Shown here piece after piece: positions 1 through 9,729 of a DNA stretch of 24,679 nucleotides (within the stretch, counting starts at the first letter, position 1; every line of letters starts with the position of its first letter). A model generated the notes under the pieces. That model did no database searches. It saw nothing but the letters and a program-made list of their open reading frames with translations, and was not told where the DNA came from. Origin of the DNA: JBMOJK01 sp049315825 (GTDB lineage Bacteria; Patescibacteriota; Gracilibacteria; BD1-5; UBA2023); the NCBI GenBank assembly GCA_049315825.1, contig JBMOJK010000016.1, positions 1 through 24,679 of the forward strand, given 5' to 3'. Made by a program: the position numbers and the translations under genes.

Positions 1-20
1 ACTCAATATACTGATCTTTA

Positions 21-1436
21 GTGAAACGATACATGATTTTCTTCGCCCTTGCAAAGATTCCACTGGATTTTGCGATTGTTCTATGGGCTTTTTTTCTCGC
101 AAGAAATATTCGCCGTGCGACTGATCTCATTCCAGGGATAAAACTCCCTGTTCAGACGATCAGCGATATCTCACTTATGAAATTTGCACTTGCGGGGGCT
201 GTTTTGTTCTTGTTGGTGCAGGTATTTCGCGGTGCGTATCGTATGCAGAACGACTATAGTGTGGGCGAAAGTCTCTGAAAACTCCTCGTCTCTTCTGCAT
301 CTTGGTTTCTGTTCTACATAGCACTTGTATACCTAGGGAATGGGTATTTGTATGCAACTGAGATTCCGCGACTTGTGATTTTCTTCGCGTTTTGGTTGAT
401 ATTTTTTATGTCTGGATGATCAAGATTCATCTTTGCAATGCTACAGCGCATGCTCCATACATACAATCTTCTTCCTAAGACACGTATTTTTCTACTTGGT
501 CAATCGGACACGGATGTCTGCAAGAGCTACCGACGCGATCCTAGAAATATCGTTACTACGGGCAAAAAAGAACAACTTTTTGCGAGCGTGCGAGCAGGAG
601 AGATTGATGAGGTGGTACTTTTGGAAAATGATCCTGACGCTGGATTTTTCGATGAAATCGTCCGACTGACTCGTATCTACGGGATAAAACTCCGCTTTGC
701 ACAGGTAAATAATCGTGCGCTTCTCGAACATACAACCGTTCGTTTTGTGCAGGATGTTCCGCTGGTAGAGCTTGATTTTGTGGGTCTCACTCCATGGGGG
801 CGTGTACTCAAGCGAGGATTTGATCTTCTGGGCTCGTCCATCCTTCTTATCCTGCTTTCTCCGATATTTATCGTGATCGCAGTCCTTATCAAACTCGAGG
901 ATCATGCTGGACCTGCGATCTATCTCAATCGTCGAGTAGGGAAGAATGGATCACTCTTTGACCTGTACAAGTTCCGCTATATTTACTGGAAATACTGCGT
1001 AAAAGACGCGTACGGAGTAGCTCCGAAGGCCGATGAAGCACTCAAGTTCGAAGAATCACTCAAGAAAGAACATGACGGTCGGAACTGACCACTCTACAAG
1101 ATCGAGAACGATCCACGCAAAACAAAGGTCGGTCGGTTTATCGAAAAATACTCGATCGACGAACTTCCACAGCTTTGGAATGTATTCATCGGAAATATGA
1201 GTCTCGTAGGACCACGTCCACACCAGCCTCGAGAAGTAGAGCTCTATGATGAATGGCATAAACAAGTCCTCACTCTCAAACCTGGTATCACCGGGATGGC
1301 ACAGACGCATGGTCGCCATAAGAATTCGTTCGATCAGGAAGTTGCGCTCGATACGTATTATATCGAGCATTGGAGTATACTTTTGGATATCAAGATCCTG
1401 CTTCGAACTGTTGTAGTTGTATTATTTCGAGAATAA
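21..1436 (+). CDS. Polyprenyl-phosphate sugar-1-phosphate transferase (WbaP/WcaJ-type)
   Basis: The protein transfers a sugar-1-phosphate from a nucleotide sugar to undecaprenyl phosphate, the first membrane step of surface glycan or glycoprotein synthesis. About 471 aa if the GTG at 21 is the start. The frame is open to the window edge, so an upstream start is possible, but VKRYMIFFALAKIPLDF resembles the usual start of this family. Four hydrophobic segments lie in residues about 5-135, then a soluble domain (TRIFLLGQ), a membrane hairpin at about 267-290 and the catalytic domain. The catalytic domain carries LYKFR, the Asp-Glu pair of SIDELPQLWNV (about 380-381) and MSLVGPRP. UGA (12-14, 276-278, 417-419, 1086-1088) is read as Gly; the one at 1086 is the conserved Gly before PLYKIENDPR. 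Stop TAA. The family is clear, the sugar is unknown. Confidence 0.9.
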
Positions 1437-1441
1437 TTCAG

Positions 1442-1615
1442 ATGGAATTCGCATCACCCGGATGACGCAGAAAACCTGTCACCAAATCACAAATCCGTAA
1501 ACTTCAAGCTGCTTTCGAACTCGGAGATGAGATCGCCAAACAAAACCGCGAGCGCGAAAAGAAAGACGGGATCGCCGCCGAAGAAGAAATGGACGATCTT
1601 TTGAGTGGAGTCTAA
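1442..1615 (+). CDS. Small charged hypothetical protein (57 aa)
   Basis: A short frame starting ATG five bases after the transferase stop and ending TAA 17 bases before the helicase start, so it sits in an apparent three-gene run. The product starts MEFASPGGRRKPVTKSQIRK and is rich in Lys, Arg and Glu, with a predicted helix over residues about 15-50 and an acidic tail (EEEMDDLLSGV). One UGA (residue 8) would be Gly, so the frame is missed under the standard code. Codon use resembles the neighbours (GAT/GAA/ATC rich). I do not recognise a family. No Shine-Dalgarno motif is visible. Its reality rests on its snug position and coding-like composition. Confidence 0.6.
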
Positions 1616-1632
1616 ATCCAATACCAACAACC

Positions 1633-4629
1633 ATGCACGAAGCCTATACCAAAGCCTACAATCGTCTCAACACCAAGCAAAAAGAAGCCGTAGATACGAT
1701 CTACGGCTCTGTGATGGTCGTTGCAGGTCCGGGGACAGGGAAGACACAGGTACTCTCTGCTCGTGCATGTCGCATCCTCGAACTCACCGATGCTCGACCG
1801 GATAATATCCTCATCACTACTTTCACTGAAGCCTGAGTAGTCGCTCTTAAAAAGCGACTTTCTGACTTCATGGGACCTGATAGTTACCGCGTGAAGGTAA
1901 CAACACTCCATGCCTTTGCAAAGGATATCATCGATCGATTCCCAGAAGCTTTTTTACAGTACCGAGCATTCAATGCGATCGACGAACTTGACTCGTATAC
2001 ATTGCTTGAAGATGTACTTACTGAGGGTGAATTCCCAGAACTTCGTCCGGTATACGAGCCAGGATACTGGATCCGGGATATTTCTGGTCGCATCAAGAAA
2101 CTCCGTGATGAAGCGGTAACTCCTGAGATCCTTCGTGATCATGTAGATATGCTTGAGGAATCCTACGCTGAGGAACTCTCCGAGATCAAACCCGAGCTCA
2201 AGAAATACGCCCAAACGCAAGAAAAACAGGCTCGTCATATAGCAAAACTTCGTGAACTCGCACAGATCTACGAAGACTACGAAGCCAAAAAACGTCAGCG
2301 TGGACTCTATGATTTCACTGACATGATCCTCCATGCTTCGCGTGAACTTCGCAACAACACCCTTCTTGCCACTGAGCTTGCTGAGCAATATCAGTTCATC
2401 ATGGTCGATGAATTCCAAGATCTCAGTTCAGCTCAGAATAACCTTCTAGAAGCCATCCTGAGCGTGCAAGACGCACCAAATATCATGACGGTCGGAGACG
2501 ATGATCAAAGTATTTATCGTTTTCAAGGGGCGAATCTTGAGAATATGTTTCACTTCTCAACGAAATTCCAAGATACGAAAATCATCGTCCTCGAAGAAAA
2601 CTATCGCTCGATCGAGGATGTTCTCGCGATCGCACGCACGACGATCGACCGAAATAATTCTCGCATCGTTAAACTCATCCCAAGCCTCGAAAAACCGCTG
2701 ATCTCAAAAATTGATCATCCATCTGGCCGAGCTGAGTTCGTCTCGTATCCAACATTTGTAGAAGAACAAATGGCGGTGCTCGATGGAATACGTGCGCACC
2801 ATGCCACTGGAGTCGAATACGAAGAAATGGCGATCCTCGTCCGAACCAATCGTGAGGTTTCAGCCTGGAGTGAACTCCTCGCTAAGGCACAGATTCCATA
2901 CGAGAGTCGTGAAAAGGGAAACCTCCTCGACACAGAAGAAATGGCTCTTTTTGAGCATATTCTTCGTGTCACTGAGATGGTAGTCGTCCCGGATCGATCA
3001 CTCATCTTCGTACTACGAAGTGGGATTTTCGATGTTGAGAAGTCTGATATCTATCGACTTATCCGCCAGCTTTCCGATCTCAATTTCAACCGGAAACTCA
3101 AGTTCACACTCTTTGATCTGCTCATCCGTGAGGACATCCGAGATCTCGTCTTCGCAGAGCGTGCACCGATCTGGAGCGAGGTAACGAACAAGCTCATACA
3201 TCTCCGTGAAAAGTGAGACGGTCTCGTTGCTACTCGTATCCACAGTGTACTCGATACACTTAGCGTGACACAGTTCATCCGTGAACACGCAGGTGTGACC
3301 TGACTTCGCAATTTCTACTCGATCCTTTCGTTCGTGAAGAACAAGACCGCACTCCGGTCTATCACTGAATTGAGCGAGCTTTTCACGATCTGGGATCGTA
3401 TGCGATCGTACGGAGTTGCGCTCGCATCTGACTCCTATCTCGCTGGTGGGATTGCCGGAGTGAAGATTTACACGGCTCATCAGTCTAAGGGGCTGGAATT
3501 CGAGGTAGTGTATGTACCGAGTGTCCTCGATGGTGTCTGGGGAGAACGCCGCAATATCGATAAGCTCAGACTCCCGCAGACCATCACTCACAAAACCGAT
3601 GTCACTTCGTTCGATGAGATCGAAGAAGAACGTCGCCTTTTCTTTGTAGCCATCACCCGCGCCAAACACTTCCTCTCGATCTCATTTCCTGAGAGTGATA
3701 ATGCTCGTGCAAAAATCCCGTCACTCTTCATTACAGAAGCAACCACAACTCCAGATCGAAAGCCGAGTGCGTCATCTGAGGATATAGAGAAGATGCTCGT
3801 GCTAAGTACGTCTACGGCAGTTTCACCGTATGTACCAGGACTCTCGGATACTGAGCTCGCCTTCATCGCCGAAAAACTCCAATCCTACCGCCTCTCCGCG
3901 AGCGATCTCACCAAGTTCCTCGCTGATCCGATGCTCTTTTTGGAAGAATCCATCTTCCGGTATCCATTCGAAGACACACCACGAACCATCTTCGGTAAGG
4001 TCTACCACAAGGCACTGGAGGATTTCTATCTCACCTGGAAGAAAGACAACCGCATGCCCACGAAACAGTGGCTACTTACGGTATTTGAACGGCTCATGGC
4101 TCGTGAAGTACTCCCGCCAGAATACCTCGAAGAAGAAATGAAGCGTGGTCTCGATGGTCTCGCGGGCTGGTACGATCTTATTGCTCCAGAAGCCAAGCTT
4201 CCACTCGAACTCGAGTACAGTTTCTCTGCGCGCAATATCCACTTCGAAGGCATCCCACTTACCGGGAAGATCGACCGACTTGATGAGATCGAGGAAGGAC
4301 TTCTGCGAGTCAGCGACTACAAAACTGGACGCATCCGCAGTGAGAACGAGATGAAGTGACTCACTCAAGAGGGTGATGCAAAATATTTCCGACAACTTCT
4401 CTTCTACAAGCTGCTCATCGATAGCGATCCGAAGATGTCAGCAAAATATGAGGTCCGAGACCTTGTGATCGATTTCGTAGAAGGGAAGAACGGAGTGTAT
4501 CGAGCTGTTTCGATGACCTTCACCGAAGAGGATATGGATAATCTCAAAAAAGAGATCCACACTGCTTGGAAACAGATCATGGATCTCGAATTTTGGAAGG
4601 AAAAATTTGCAGCAGCTGCAAGCGAGTAA
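1633..4629 (+). CDS. UvrD/PcrA-like superfamily 1 DNA helicase with C-terminal RecB-type nuclease
   Basis: A 998-aa ATP-dependent 3'-5' DNA helicase, probably acting in double-strand break processing or DNA repair. SF1A motifs appear in order: Walker A AGPGTGKT (32-38), TTFTEAG (about 62-68), Walker B VDEFQDLS (about 258), GDDDQSIYRFQGA (about 289), NYRS (about 324), AHQSKGLEFE (about 615) and VAITRAKH (about 672). The last 240 residues carry a PD-(D/E)XK nuclease: SASDLTKFL (about 756), GKIDRLD (about 878), DYKTG (about 895) and a downstream QLLFYKLLI. This is an AddA/RecB-like layout in one chain. Four UGAs (1834, 3214, 3301, 4357) read as Gly join what otherwise look like fragments. Start ATG at 1633, stop TAA. 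The stop is only 8 bases from that of the convergent gene. No partner subunit gene is in the window. Confidence 0.92.
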
Positions 4630-4637
4630 CTGCAGCT

Positions 4638-5354
4638 TTATTTCATAGTAATGGCTTCAGTTACACTCGCATGAGTGAGGCCTGCTTGTTGTGTAAGGAG
4701 ATTAAATTTTGCATCGATCTCCTGTTTTTCTGGTGTCTCTTCATCGAAGCGACTCTCCCATTTATCATCGATGAGCGCAAGGAGCTCCTTTTCGTTCGGT
4801 AGGTGTCGAGTTTTGATCGCAAAGCGCCAAGCATTGAGCTCAATTCTCCATTCATCTTCACCCTTTGGTCAGGATTTGCTGTCGAATAACTGAGTAAATT
4901 GCTTCATAGAAGAAACATCAAGCACTCAGGTGATATCTATGAGTGTATGATAGATATCAGTATTGAGTAGTTTCCTTCGTTCAGAAAAAGAACAATTTTT
5001 AATCTCTTGGAGCAAGCTTCTGAGTTCAGTGATCTTTATAGTGAGATCCTGCGCTCTTTTTGGATCCACGACAGCAAGTTTTGATGCATATGCATCAAAT
5101 TGATCAGCCTGAGTAAGCAAGGCATAGTCCTGCCGTGTAAGATCTCCGTGGCTTTCAGCTAAAATTTCCTCAACAAGATCTGGAAATTGAGACGAATTTT
5201 CCTGACTCTGAAGAACTCCATGAAATTTTTTAAGGGTATCATTTGCCTTTTGGGCAGATGCAGTGTTCGTGTCGTGGTATACGTAAGTTCAGACTGCGGC
5301 ACTCACAGCAGCTGTTGAAAGTATTACTGCTGAAACTTGTGAACGGAGGCTCAT
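4638..5354 (-). CDS. Membrane-anchored hypothetical protein (238 aa)
   Basis: Starts ATG at 5354 and ends TAA at 4638. The N-terminus has a short charged head followed by one hydrophobic segment (residues about 8-26, VSAVILSTAAVSAAVG), which is a signal anchor or an uncleaved signal peptide. The remaining 210 residues are mostly helical and charged, for example KITELRSLLQEIKNCSFSE, and would be outside the membrane. Three UGAs read as Gly (after residues SAAV, DIT and SKS) are needed to keep it open; without them only fragments remain. It is the last gene leftward on this strand, about 57 nt after the rhomboid gene, and converges with the helicase gene. I recognise no family or catalytic motif. 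Confidence 0.7.
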
Positions 5355-5411
5355 ATTACTAGAGACAAAAAGGAGAAATCGTCAATATTTATACTGATTT
5401 ATAATATTTGT

Positions 5412-5957
5412 CTATAGTTTTTGTATCTTTTGCGCGTTTTTCTTCATATTCCACCAAACAAATCCGAAAATCGCACCCGTTGCATGACCCACGAGACTGA
5501 TCGAGCCTGTGAGACCAATAAGTACATTTACTACGAGCATCACAATCGCTCATTGTGCCTCTGGACTCTGCTTTTCTCGTAGCTCCAAAGCCGTATATGC
5601 GAGCACAGCCATACAAAATCCACTAATCCCGATCGTTGGTCCACGCGAAAACATGAGGATCGCAGCATATACCGCAACCGTATTTGCGAGAAAGAATGCA
5701 AAATACTCTCTTGTACCAATATTGCGCTCGAGCATTACCCCGAAGTAGAGCAGGAAGAATGCATTGGAAATGACATGCAGTGCACCTCCGTGTAGAAACT
5801 GATACATCAAAAGCTCAGGGATGACCCTATCAAGAGACCATCCATAGTACAGTGTCATACTGTGCGCTGCATACAATAGTAGTTCTGGTCTATAGTATGA
5901 AGCTAAGGTCATTGCGATACTGAGCATCACAAGCGTAAGAGAAATCGAGCGTTGCAT
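5412..5957 (-). CDS. Rhomboid-family intramembrane serine protease
   Basis: A 181-aa polytopic membrane protein that should cleave transmembrane helices within the bilayer. The rhomboid features are QFLHGGALHVISNAFFLLYFG (residues about 53-73, the HxxxN region), the nucleophile in GISG (Ser112) and the partner His158 in GHATGAIFG. It is a minimal rhomboid without added domains. One UGA (5550-5552, residue 136) is read as Gly; without it the protein would lose the catalytic His. Start ATG at 5957 shares its A with the TAA stop of lgt (TAATG), which implies translational coupling. Stop TAG. The frame stays open upstream through lgt, but the ATG at the overlap gives the expected rhomboid N-terminus. 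Substrates are unknown; lipoproteins or pilus components are possible from context. Confidence 0.9.
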
Positions 5958-6682
5958 TATTTTTTGATCAGAAATATACCGAGTATGAGCATCGGGAGTG
6001 AAAGAATCTGCCCGAGTGTAAAATACTGAAAGAAGTATCCAATTTGCACATCCGGAAGCCGTACAAATTCTATTGAGATTCGGATTATTGCGTATCCGAT
6101 GAGAAAGACTGCGCTTACCACTCATGGTCGTTTTGACCGCTGGGCAAGCAAGAGAATCACAAAAAGAATAGGTCCCTCAAGGAGTGCCTCAAGCAGCGGC
6201 GATGGAAAGTGGCTCAGGCCATGGATATTCATAGCAAATGGCCCCTTGTATCAGACGTACCCTGGAAGTTCCCCGTTGATATAGTTTGCTATTCGTCCGA
6301 GTCCGAGGCCAACTGGTAGGATGGCAGTGACTTCGTCACTCACCTGGAGTAACTGGAAATTCTTTCGATAAGCAAACCATGTCATCGCAAGAATCACACC
6401 GATTACACCACCATGAAAGCTCATCCCGCCATCCCAAAACGCGAGTATTTTGCCCGGGTTTGCAATATAGTAGGGAAGTCAGTAGAAGAGTACATACCCG
6501 AGTCTTCCGCCCAATATCACCCCAGCAAACACATATCCCAAGAGACTATCGAGTGTCTCCGTAGTAAAAATACCGCGTCTTTTTATCAGTTCGTAACCAA
6601 TAATGAATCCAAGTGCATACGCAAGGCCATAGTACGTTGGGGCAATGCGCAGTGAGTAGATCGTCAGTTCAAAAATAGGCAT
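5957..6682 (-). CDS. lgt: Prolipoprotein diacylglyceryl transferase
   Basis: Transfers diacylglycerol from phosphatidylglycerol to the lipobox Cys of prolipoproteins at the membrane, the first step of lipoprotein maturation. 241 aa with several membrane segments. Family signatures are visible: GGMSFHGG with His90, the signature GRIANYINGELPG with Arg130 (40 residues apart, as in E. coli His103/Arg143), FPSPLLEALLEG (about 159-170), and FVRLPDVQIGYF near the end. Three UGAs (6479, 6251, 6122) are read as Gly, at FYG-LPYY, PGYVG and RPG. Start ATG at 6682, 9 nt after the AMMECR1 gene; stop TAA overlaps the rhomboid ATG. lspA lies three genes upstream, so both early lipoprotein enzymes are in this run. 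Confidence 0.95.
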
Positions 6683-6691
6683 GGACGAATA

Positions 6692-7234
6692 TTAAAATTC
6701 GCTGTAACTCGTCGACTTTATACCGTAGAGAACGTAATCAGAGCTCGTAAGCTTTGCAGGTTCAAGTCCAGCCTTCTTGCAAACGATATCAAAAAGTTCC
6801 TCTGCTGATCCGGCAATATTTGTGATGTGTGGGAGTAATACTGCGAGCTTTCCAAGATTCTGTGAAAGCAGAATATACCCTTCAGTTTTTACATCGATAT
6901 CCTTGTAAGACTGAAGAATTCTACGATCTTCATTGCGGATGATATCTACTCGGATCTTAATCTTGTCGAGGTCCGTTGGTGTAACGAGAGCCTGGGCCAT
7001 GCGTACATCCGAAAGACATGCGAGTGTATTATCAACGAGTTCGAGGATGGTATTCTCGCGCTTTGCATGTACGCGCCCACTTGATCCTACGATAGCACCG
7101 TCTTTATAGATCGTCACAAATACCAAGTGTTTTGTCTTTGTGTCTGGAAGCTCAGCTGCACTGAGTTCTTCGAGGGTGGGTATCTTTTTCTCGTTGAGAT
7201 AGGAAACGAGAACTTTTCGAGCAATTGCGTGCAT
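6692..7234 (-). CDS. AMMECR1-domain protein
   Basis: A 180-aa soluble protein that matches the AMMECR1 fold over most of its length: FVTIYKDGAIVGSSGRVHA, then ILELVDNTLACLSDVRM, LDKIKIRVDIIRNEDRRI, and near the C-terminus KLAVLLPHITNIAGSAEELF followed by KKAGLEP. The family is found in all domains and its biochemical role is unsettled. The usual RGCIG motif, with its invariant Cys, is replaced here by GSSGR, so this is a divergent member. No UGA codons. Start ATG at 7234 lies three bases after the stop of the membrane protein gene; stop TAA. It sits in the same run as lspA and lgt, but I can infer no function from that. Confidence 0.8.
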   Translation of the reverse strand: MHAIARKVLVSYLNEKKIPTLEELSAAELPDTKTKHLVFVTIYKDGAIVGSSGRVHAKRENTILELVDNTLACLSDVRMAQALVTPTDLDKIKIRVDIIRNEDRRILQSYKDIDVKTEGYILLSQNLGKLAVLLPHITNIAGSAEELFDIVCKKAGLEPAKLTSSDYVLYGIKSTSYSEF

Positions 7235-7237
7235 GAT

Positions 7238-7990
7238 TTATTGGAATGTTGTAAGGGTTTTCTCGGCGAGCTTTTCGTTGTACCGTTCTTCGTCTTCGAT
7301 TTGTTTGAAGACATTTCCGAGGATATCTTGCCCTGAGATCGTATAGAGATAGTAATATCCCAGCTCAAAGAGCGTTCGAAATGTAGTAGTCAAGAAGAAA
7401 GCAAGTACGAGCACAAGCGAGAGTGGATACAGGATTTTATCCGAAACAGTCGCATGCAAGAAAAATACAACCGATGCAAATACAGCTACAAAGAATCCCA
7501 GAAACGATGCATACACCGAGAGAAGGGAGTATCGGTAATTTGAAAGTATCTCGACTATAAGTGTTGTCCCGAGGATATTGATGAGTACATGCATCACGAA
7601 TACCATCATCAGAAAATCTGTTCGCGAAGAACCTACTGCGACGTAGAGTGGCGTAAATACGAGATAGAGTAGGAGTGAGAATAAAAATGTCTGAGTTGCC
7701 TGTGAAACTCCACCCCGGTATTTCTGTGGGAATATCAAAGTCTGGAGATAGAACGCAAGTGCACTCGATATCAAGATCGCAACAAATGCAACGATCGAGA
7801 GGATGTACGGAAACATCGCTGGTGCAGCATCCTGAACTCCCGCGAGGAAGAAGAGTGAACACACAAGCATAAATACTCCACCAACGAACCCTGCCACAAC
7901 ACTTGCAAGTGAGGAAAGTCCAACGCTGACTATGTCAGAGCGTGGAGGACCGAGGGCGTCTTCTGGAGAACTATTTTCGATCGCGTTCAT
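7238..7990 (-). CDS. Integral membrane protein, about six transmembrane helices
   Basis: A 250-aa hydrophobic protein. After a 25-residue polar head, six likely membrane helices can be drawn: around VVAGFVGGVFMLVCSLFF, ILSIVAFVAILISSALAFYL, TFLFSLLLYLVFTPLYVAV, MMVFVMHVLINILGTTLIV, VYASFLGFFVAVFASVVFFL and LSLVLVLAFFLTTTFRTL. A charged tail follows (KQIEDEERYNEKLAEKTL), presumably cytoplasmic. No UGA codons and no recognisable family motif. The start (ATG at 7990) overlaps the 3' end of lspA by 20 bases in another frame, which suggests tight coupling. Stop TAA is 3 bases before the AMMECR1 start. Role unknown; a transporter or membrane-organising protein are both possible. Confidence 0.8.
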   Translation of the reverse strand: MNAIENSSPEDALGPPRSDIVSVGLSSLASVVAGFVGGVFMLVCSLFFLAGVQDAAPAMFPYILSIVAFVAILISSALAFYLQTLIFPQKYRGGVSQATQTFLFSLLLYLVFTPLYVAVGSSRTDFLMMVFVMHVLINILGTTLIVEILSNYRYSLLSVYASFLGFFVAVFASVVFFLHATVSDKILYPLSLVLVLAFFLTTTFRTLFELGYYYLYTISGQDILGNVFKQIEDEERYNEKLAEKTLTTFQ

Positions 7991-8420
7991 ATTGAATGTG
8001 CAAAAAAATGAGTACTACCGCTCACAAGGTGATAAATATATCAGCAACATTGAAGATTGCAAAGTATTTCACACTGATAAAATCCACGACTCTGCCGATC
8101 ATAATGCGATCAATCGCATTTGCAATCGCACCAAAAATCACGGATGTGTATGCAAACTTTGTAAAAATATTTTTGCGGATCGGATCGAGTCGTGCCGCAT
8201 AAAAACTGATACCCATGATGATGAGGACTGTGAGCGCAACCTGTAACCAGCCAGTGATCGGCAGACTAAAGGCTACTCCACTATTGTGCGCAAGTCGTAG
8301 TCCAACCAGTTCACCCATGACCTGAATATCTTGATCCTGCAAATAATGGCTCGCAAATATCTTCGTGACCCTATCGAGTCACAAGATACATACTGCGTAT
8401 ATTCATAGAATATATCCCAT
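7971..8420 (-). CDS. lspA: Lipoprotein signal peptidase (signal peptidase II)
   Basis: An aspartyl protease of the membrane that cleaves the signal peptide of diacylated prolipoproteins after Lgt has acted. From ATG at 8420 the protein is 149 aa, a normal LspA length. Motifs: LDRVTK (15-20), NSGVAFSLP (46-54), NAIDRIMIGRVVDF with catalytic Asp113, and FNVAD with catalytic Asp127, then ITLGAVVL. Three UGAs are read as Gly: two in the first helix (ILG-IYAVCILG-LDR) and one in ITLG (8022-8024). Without them the gene loses both its N-terminal LDRVTK region and its last helix. The ATG lies 14 nt after the tyrS stop. Stop TAG falls inside the next gene. Confidence 0.93.
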
Positions 8421-8434
8421 CAGTTGATCGATAA

Positions 8435-9649
8435 TTAGGCAGCACTAAATACAAGTTTGAACTTCTTTTTTCCAGCTTGGACGATCTGTCCTTCAGAGGA
8501 GGAGAGAGTGATCACTGTTTCGATATCACTAATAACAACTCCGTCGATCTTTACTCCTCCACCCGTAACTGCGTTGCGAGCCTCACCGGTTGTTGGGAAG
8601 AACCCAATCTCCTTGAGAAGTGGAACGATCTTGATCTGTGAAGATCCGATCACAGTCTTCTCCATCTCATCCTTGCTTGGCATAAGACCTTCTGAGAGTA
8701 CCTTCTCAAAGTATGCCTGCCCCTGCTCTGCAGCTTCGGCACTGTGGTAAAGACTCACTACGGTCTTTGCGAGCTCGAGCTTGATATTGCGAGGGTGTTC
8801 ACCAGATGCAAGACGGGCACGGTACGATTCTACTTCATCCAAAGTCAGGAGTGTTGCAAGCTTGAAGTAGTCGATGATGAGCTCATCCTTCACTTCCATG
8901 AGCTTCACGAACATTGCGTTCGGCTCCATGTTGATGCTGATACAATTTGGCGAGGTTTTGCTCATCTTCTTACCATCTGGACCAATGAGAAGTTCGAAAG
9001 TCATGATGTCCTGCTTCTTCTGTTCGTATGCATCCTGAAGTGTACGACCTGCGAGGAGATTGAAGTACTGATCGTTTCCTCCGAGCTCGATATCTGCGCG
9101 AATCTTTACTGAATCATACCCCTGCATAACTGGGTAGAGGAATTCCTGAAGGCTGATGCGAACACCACTCTTGATACGCTTGCTGAAGTTTTCTCGATCG
9201 AGCATTTCTGCGACAGAGAAATGTGATGCAAGTTCACCGACCATATTGAAATTAGTGGCATCCATCCATTCGCTGTTATAGCGGACTTCTACTTTTTCGA
9301 TGTCGAGCACTTTTCCAAAGAGACCAATCCAGTTCTCAGCGTTCTTGCGTGTTTGTTCTCGGGCAAGCATAGGACGTTCTCCGTCCTTGTCAGACGTATC
9401 TCCGACTTGAGCAGTTGAATCTCCGATGATAAGCACAATCTGGTGACCAAGATCCTGAAATGCTCGAAGCTTGAGAATGGGTACCATATGCCCCAGATGT
9501 ACGATTGTACCTGTAGGGTCAATCCCGAATTTTATGCGGAGCTTTTCTCCGGAAGCGAGACGCTTTTTGATATTTTCTGCGTCGATGATAGTACTCACAC
9601 CCTTAGTAAGAAGTGTATCGATCGCTGTCTGTGTTATTGATGTATTCAT
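8435..9649 (-). CDS. tyrS: Tyrosyl-tRNA synthetase
   Basis: Charges tRNA-Tyr with tyrosine. 404 aa from the ATG at 9649, a standard length. Class I synthetase signatures are HLGH (51-54, within GIDPTGTIVHLGH) and KMSKT (228-232, within GPDGKKMSKTSPN). The binding-site stretch QGYDSVKIRADIELGGNDQ is also present, and an S4-type RNA-binding domain fills the last 65 residues (TTGEARNAVTGGGVKIDG). No in-frame UGA. A TTG 33 nt upstream (9682) is in frame, but it lies within the arm of a long hairpin, so ATG 9649 is preferred. Stop TAA. It follows clpP and precedes lspA on the same strand. Confidence 0.95.
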   Translation of the reverse strand: MNTSITQTAIDTLLTKGVSTIIDAENIKKRLASGEKLRIKFGIDPTGTIVHLGHMVPILKLRAFQDLGHQIVLIIGDSTAQVGDTSDKDGERPMLAREQTRKNAENWIGLFGKVLDIEKVEVRYNSEWMDATNFNMVGELASHFSVAEMLDRENFSKRIKSGVRISLQEFLYPVMQGYDSVKIRADIELGGNDQYFNLLAGRTLQDAYEQKKQDIMTFELLIGPDGKKMSKTSPNCISINMEPNAMFVKLMEVKDELIIDYFKLATLLTLDEVESYRARLASGEHPRNIKLELAKTVVSLYHSAEAAEQGQAYFEKVLSEGLMPSKDEMEKTVIGSSQIKIVPLLKEIGFFPTTGEARNAVTGGGVKIDGVVISDIETVITLSSSEGQIVQAGKKKFKLVFSAA

Positions 9650-9673
9650 AGCTGAAATTGATTCTATATTGAA

Positions 9674-9716
9674 ATCATCCAAACGACCCCGTTAAACAAG
9701 AAGTCATTTGGATGAT
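9674..9716 (-). promoter_or_regulatory. Long hairpin between clpP and tyrS (attenuator or processing signal)
   Basis: Two 14-nt arms (9674-9687 and 9703-9716) pair along their whole length, with a single G-U wobble, around a 15-nt loop. On the minus-strand transcript the structure begins 13 nt after the clpP stop and ends 24 nt before the tyrS ATG. No U-run follows, so it is not a classical intrinsic terminator. No T-box sequence is visible. It may attenuate, stabilise or separate the clpP and tyrS messages. Confidence 0.55.
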
Positions 9717-9729
9717 CTAGGATGCAAGA

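Noticed and set aside
3013..3669. Long minus-strand open frame opposite the helicase gene
   Set aside because: It lies wholly inside a gene with clear helicase motifs and shows no family features; it is a by-product of the codon bias of the real gene.
4630..4637. Bidirectional terminator between the convergent helicase and hypothetical genes
   Set aside because: Only 8 nt separate the stops and no stem-loop was found there or just inside either gene end.
9650..9682. Longer tyrS with TTG start at 9682
   Set aside because: The start would lie within the arm of the hairpin and adds residues not expected of TyrRS; ATG 9649 gives a standard N-terminus and length.
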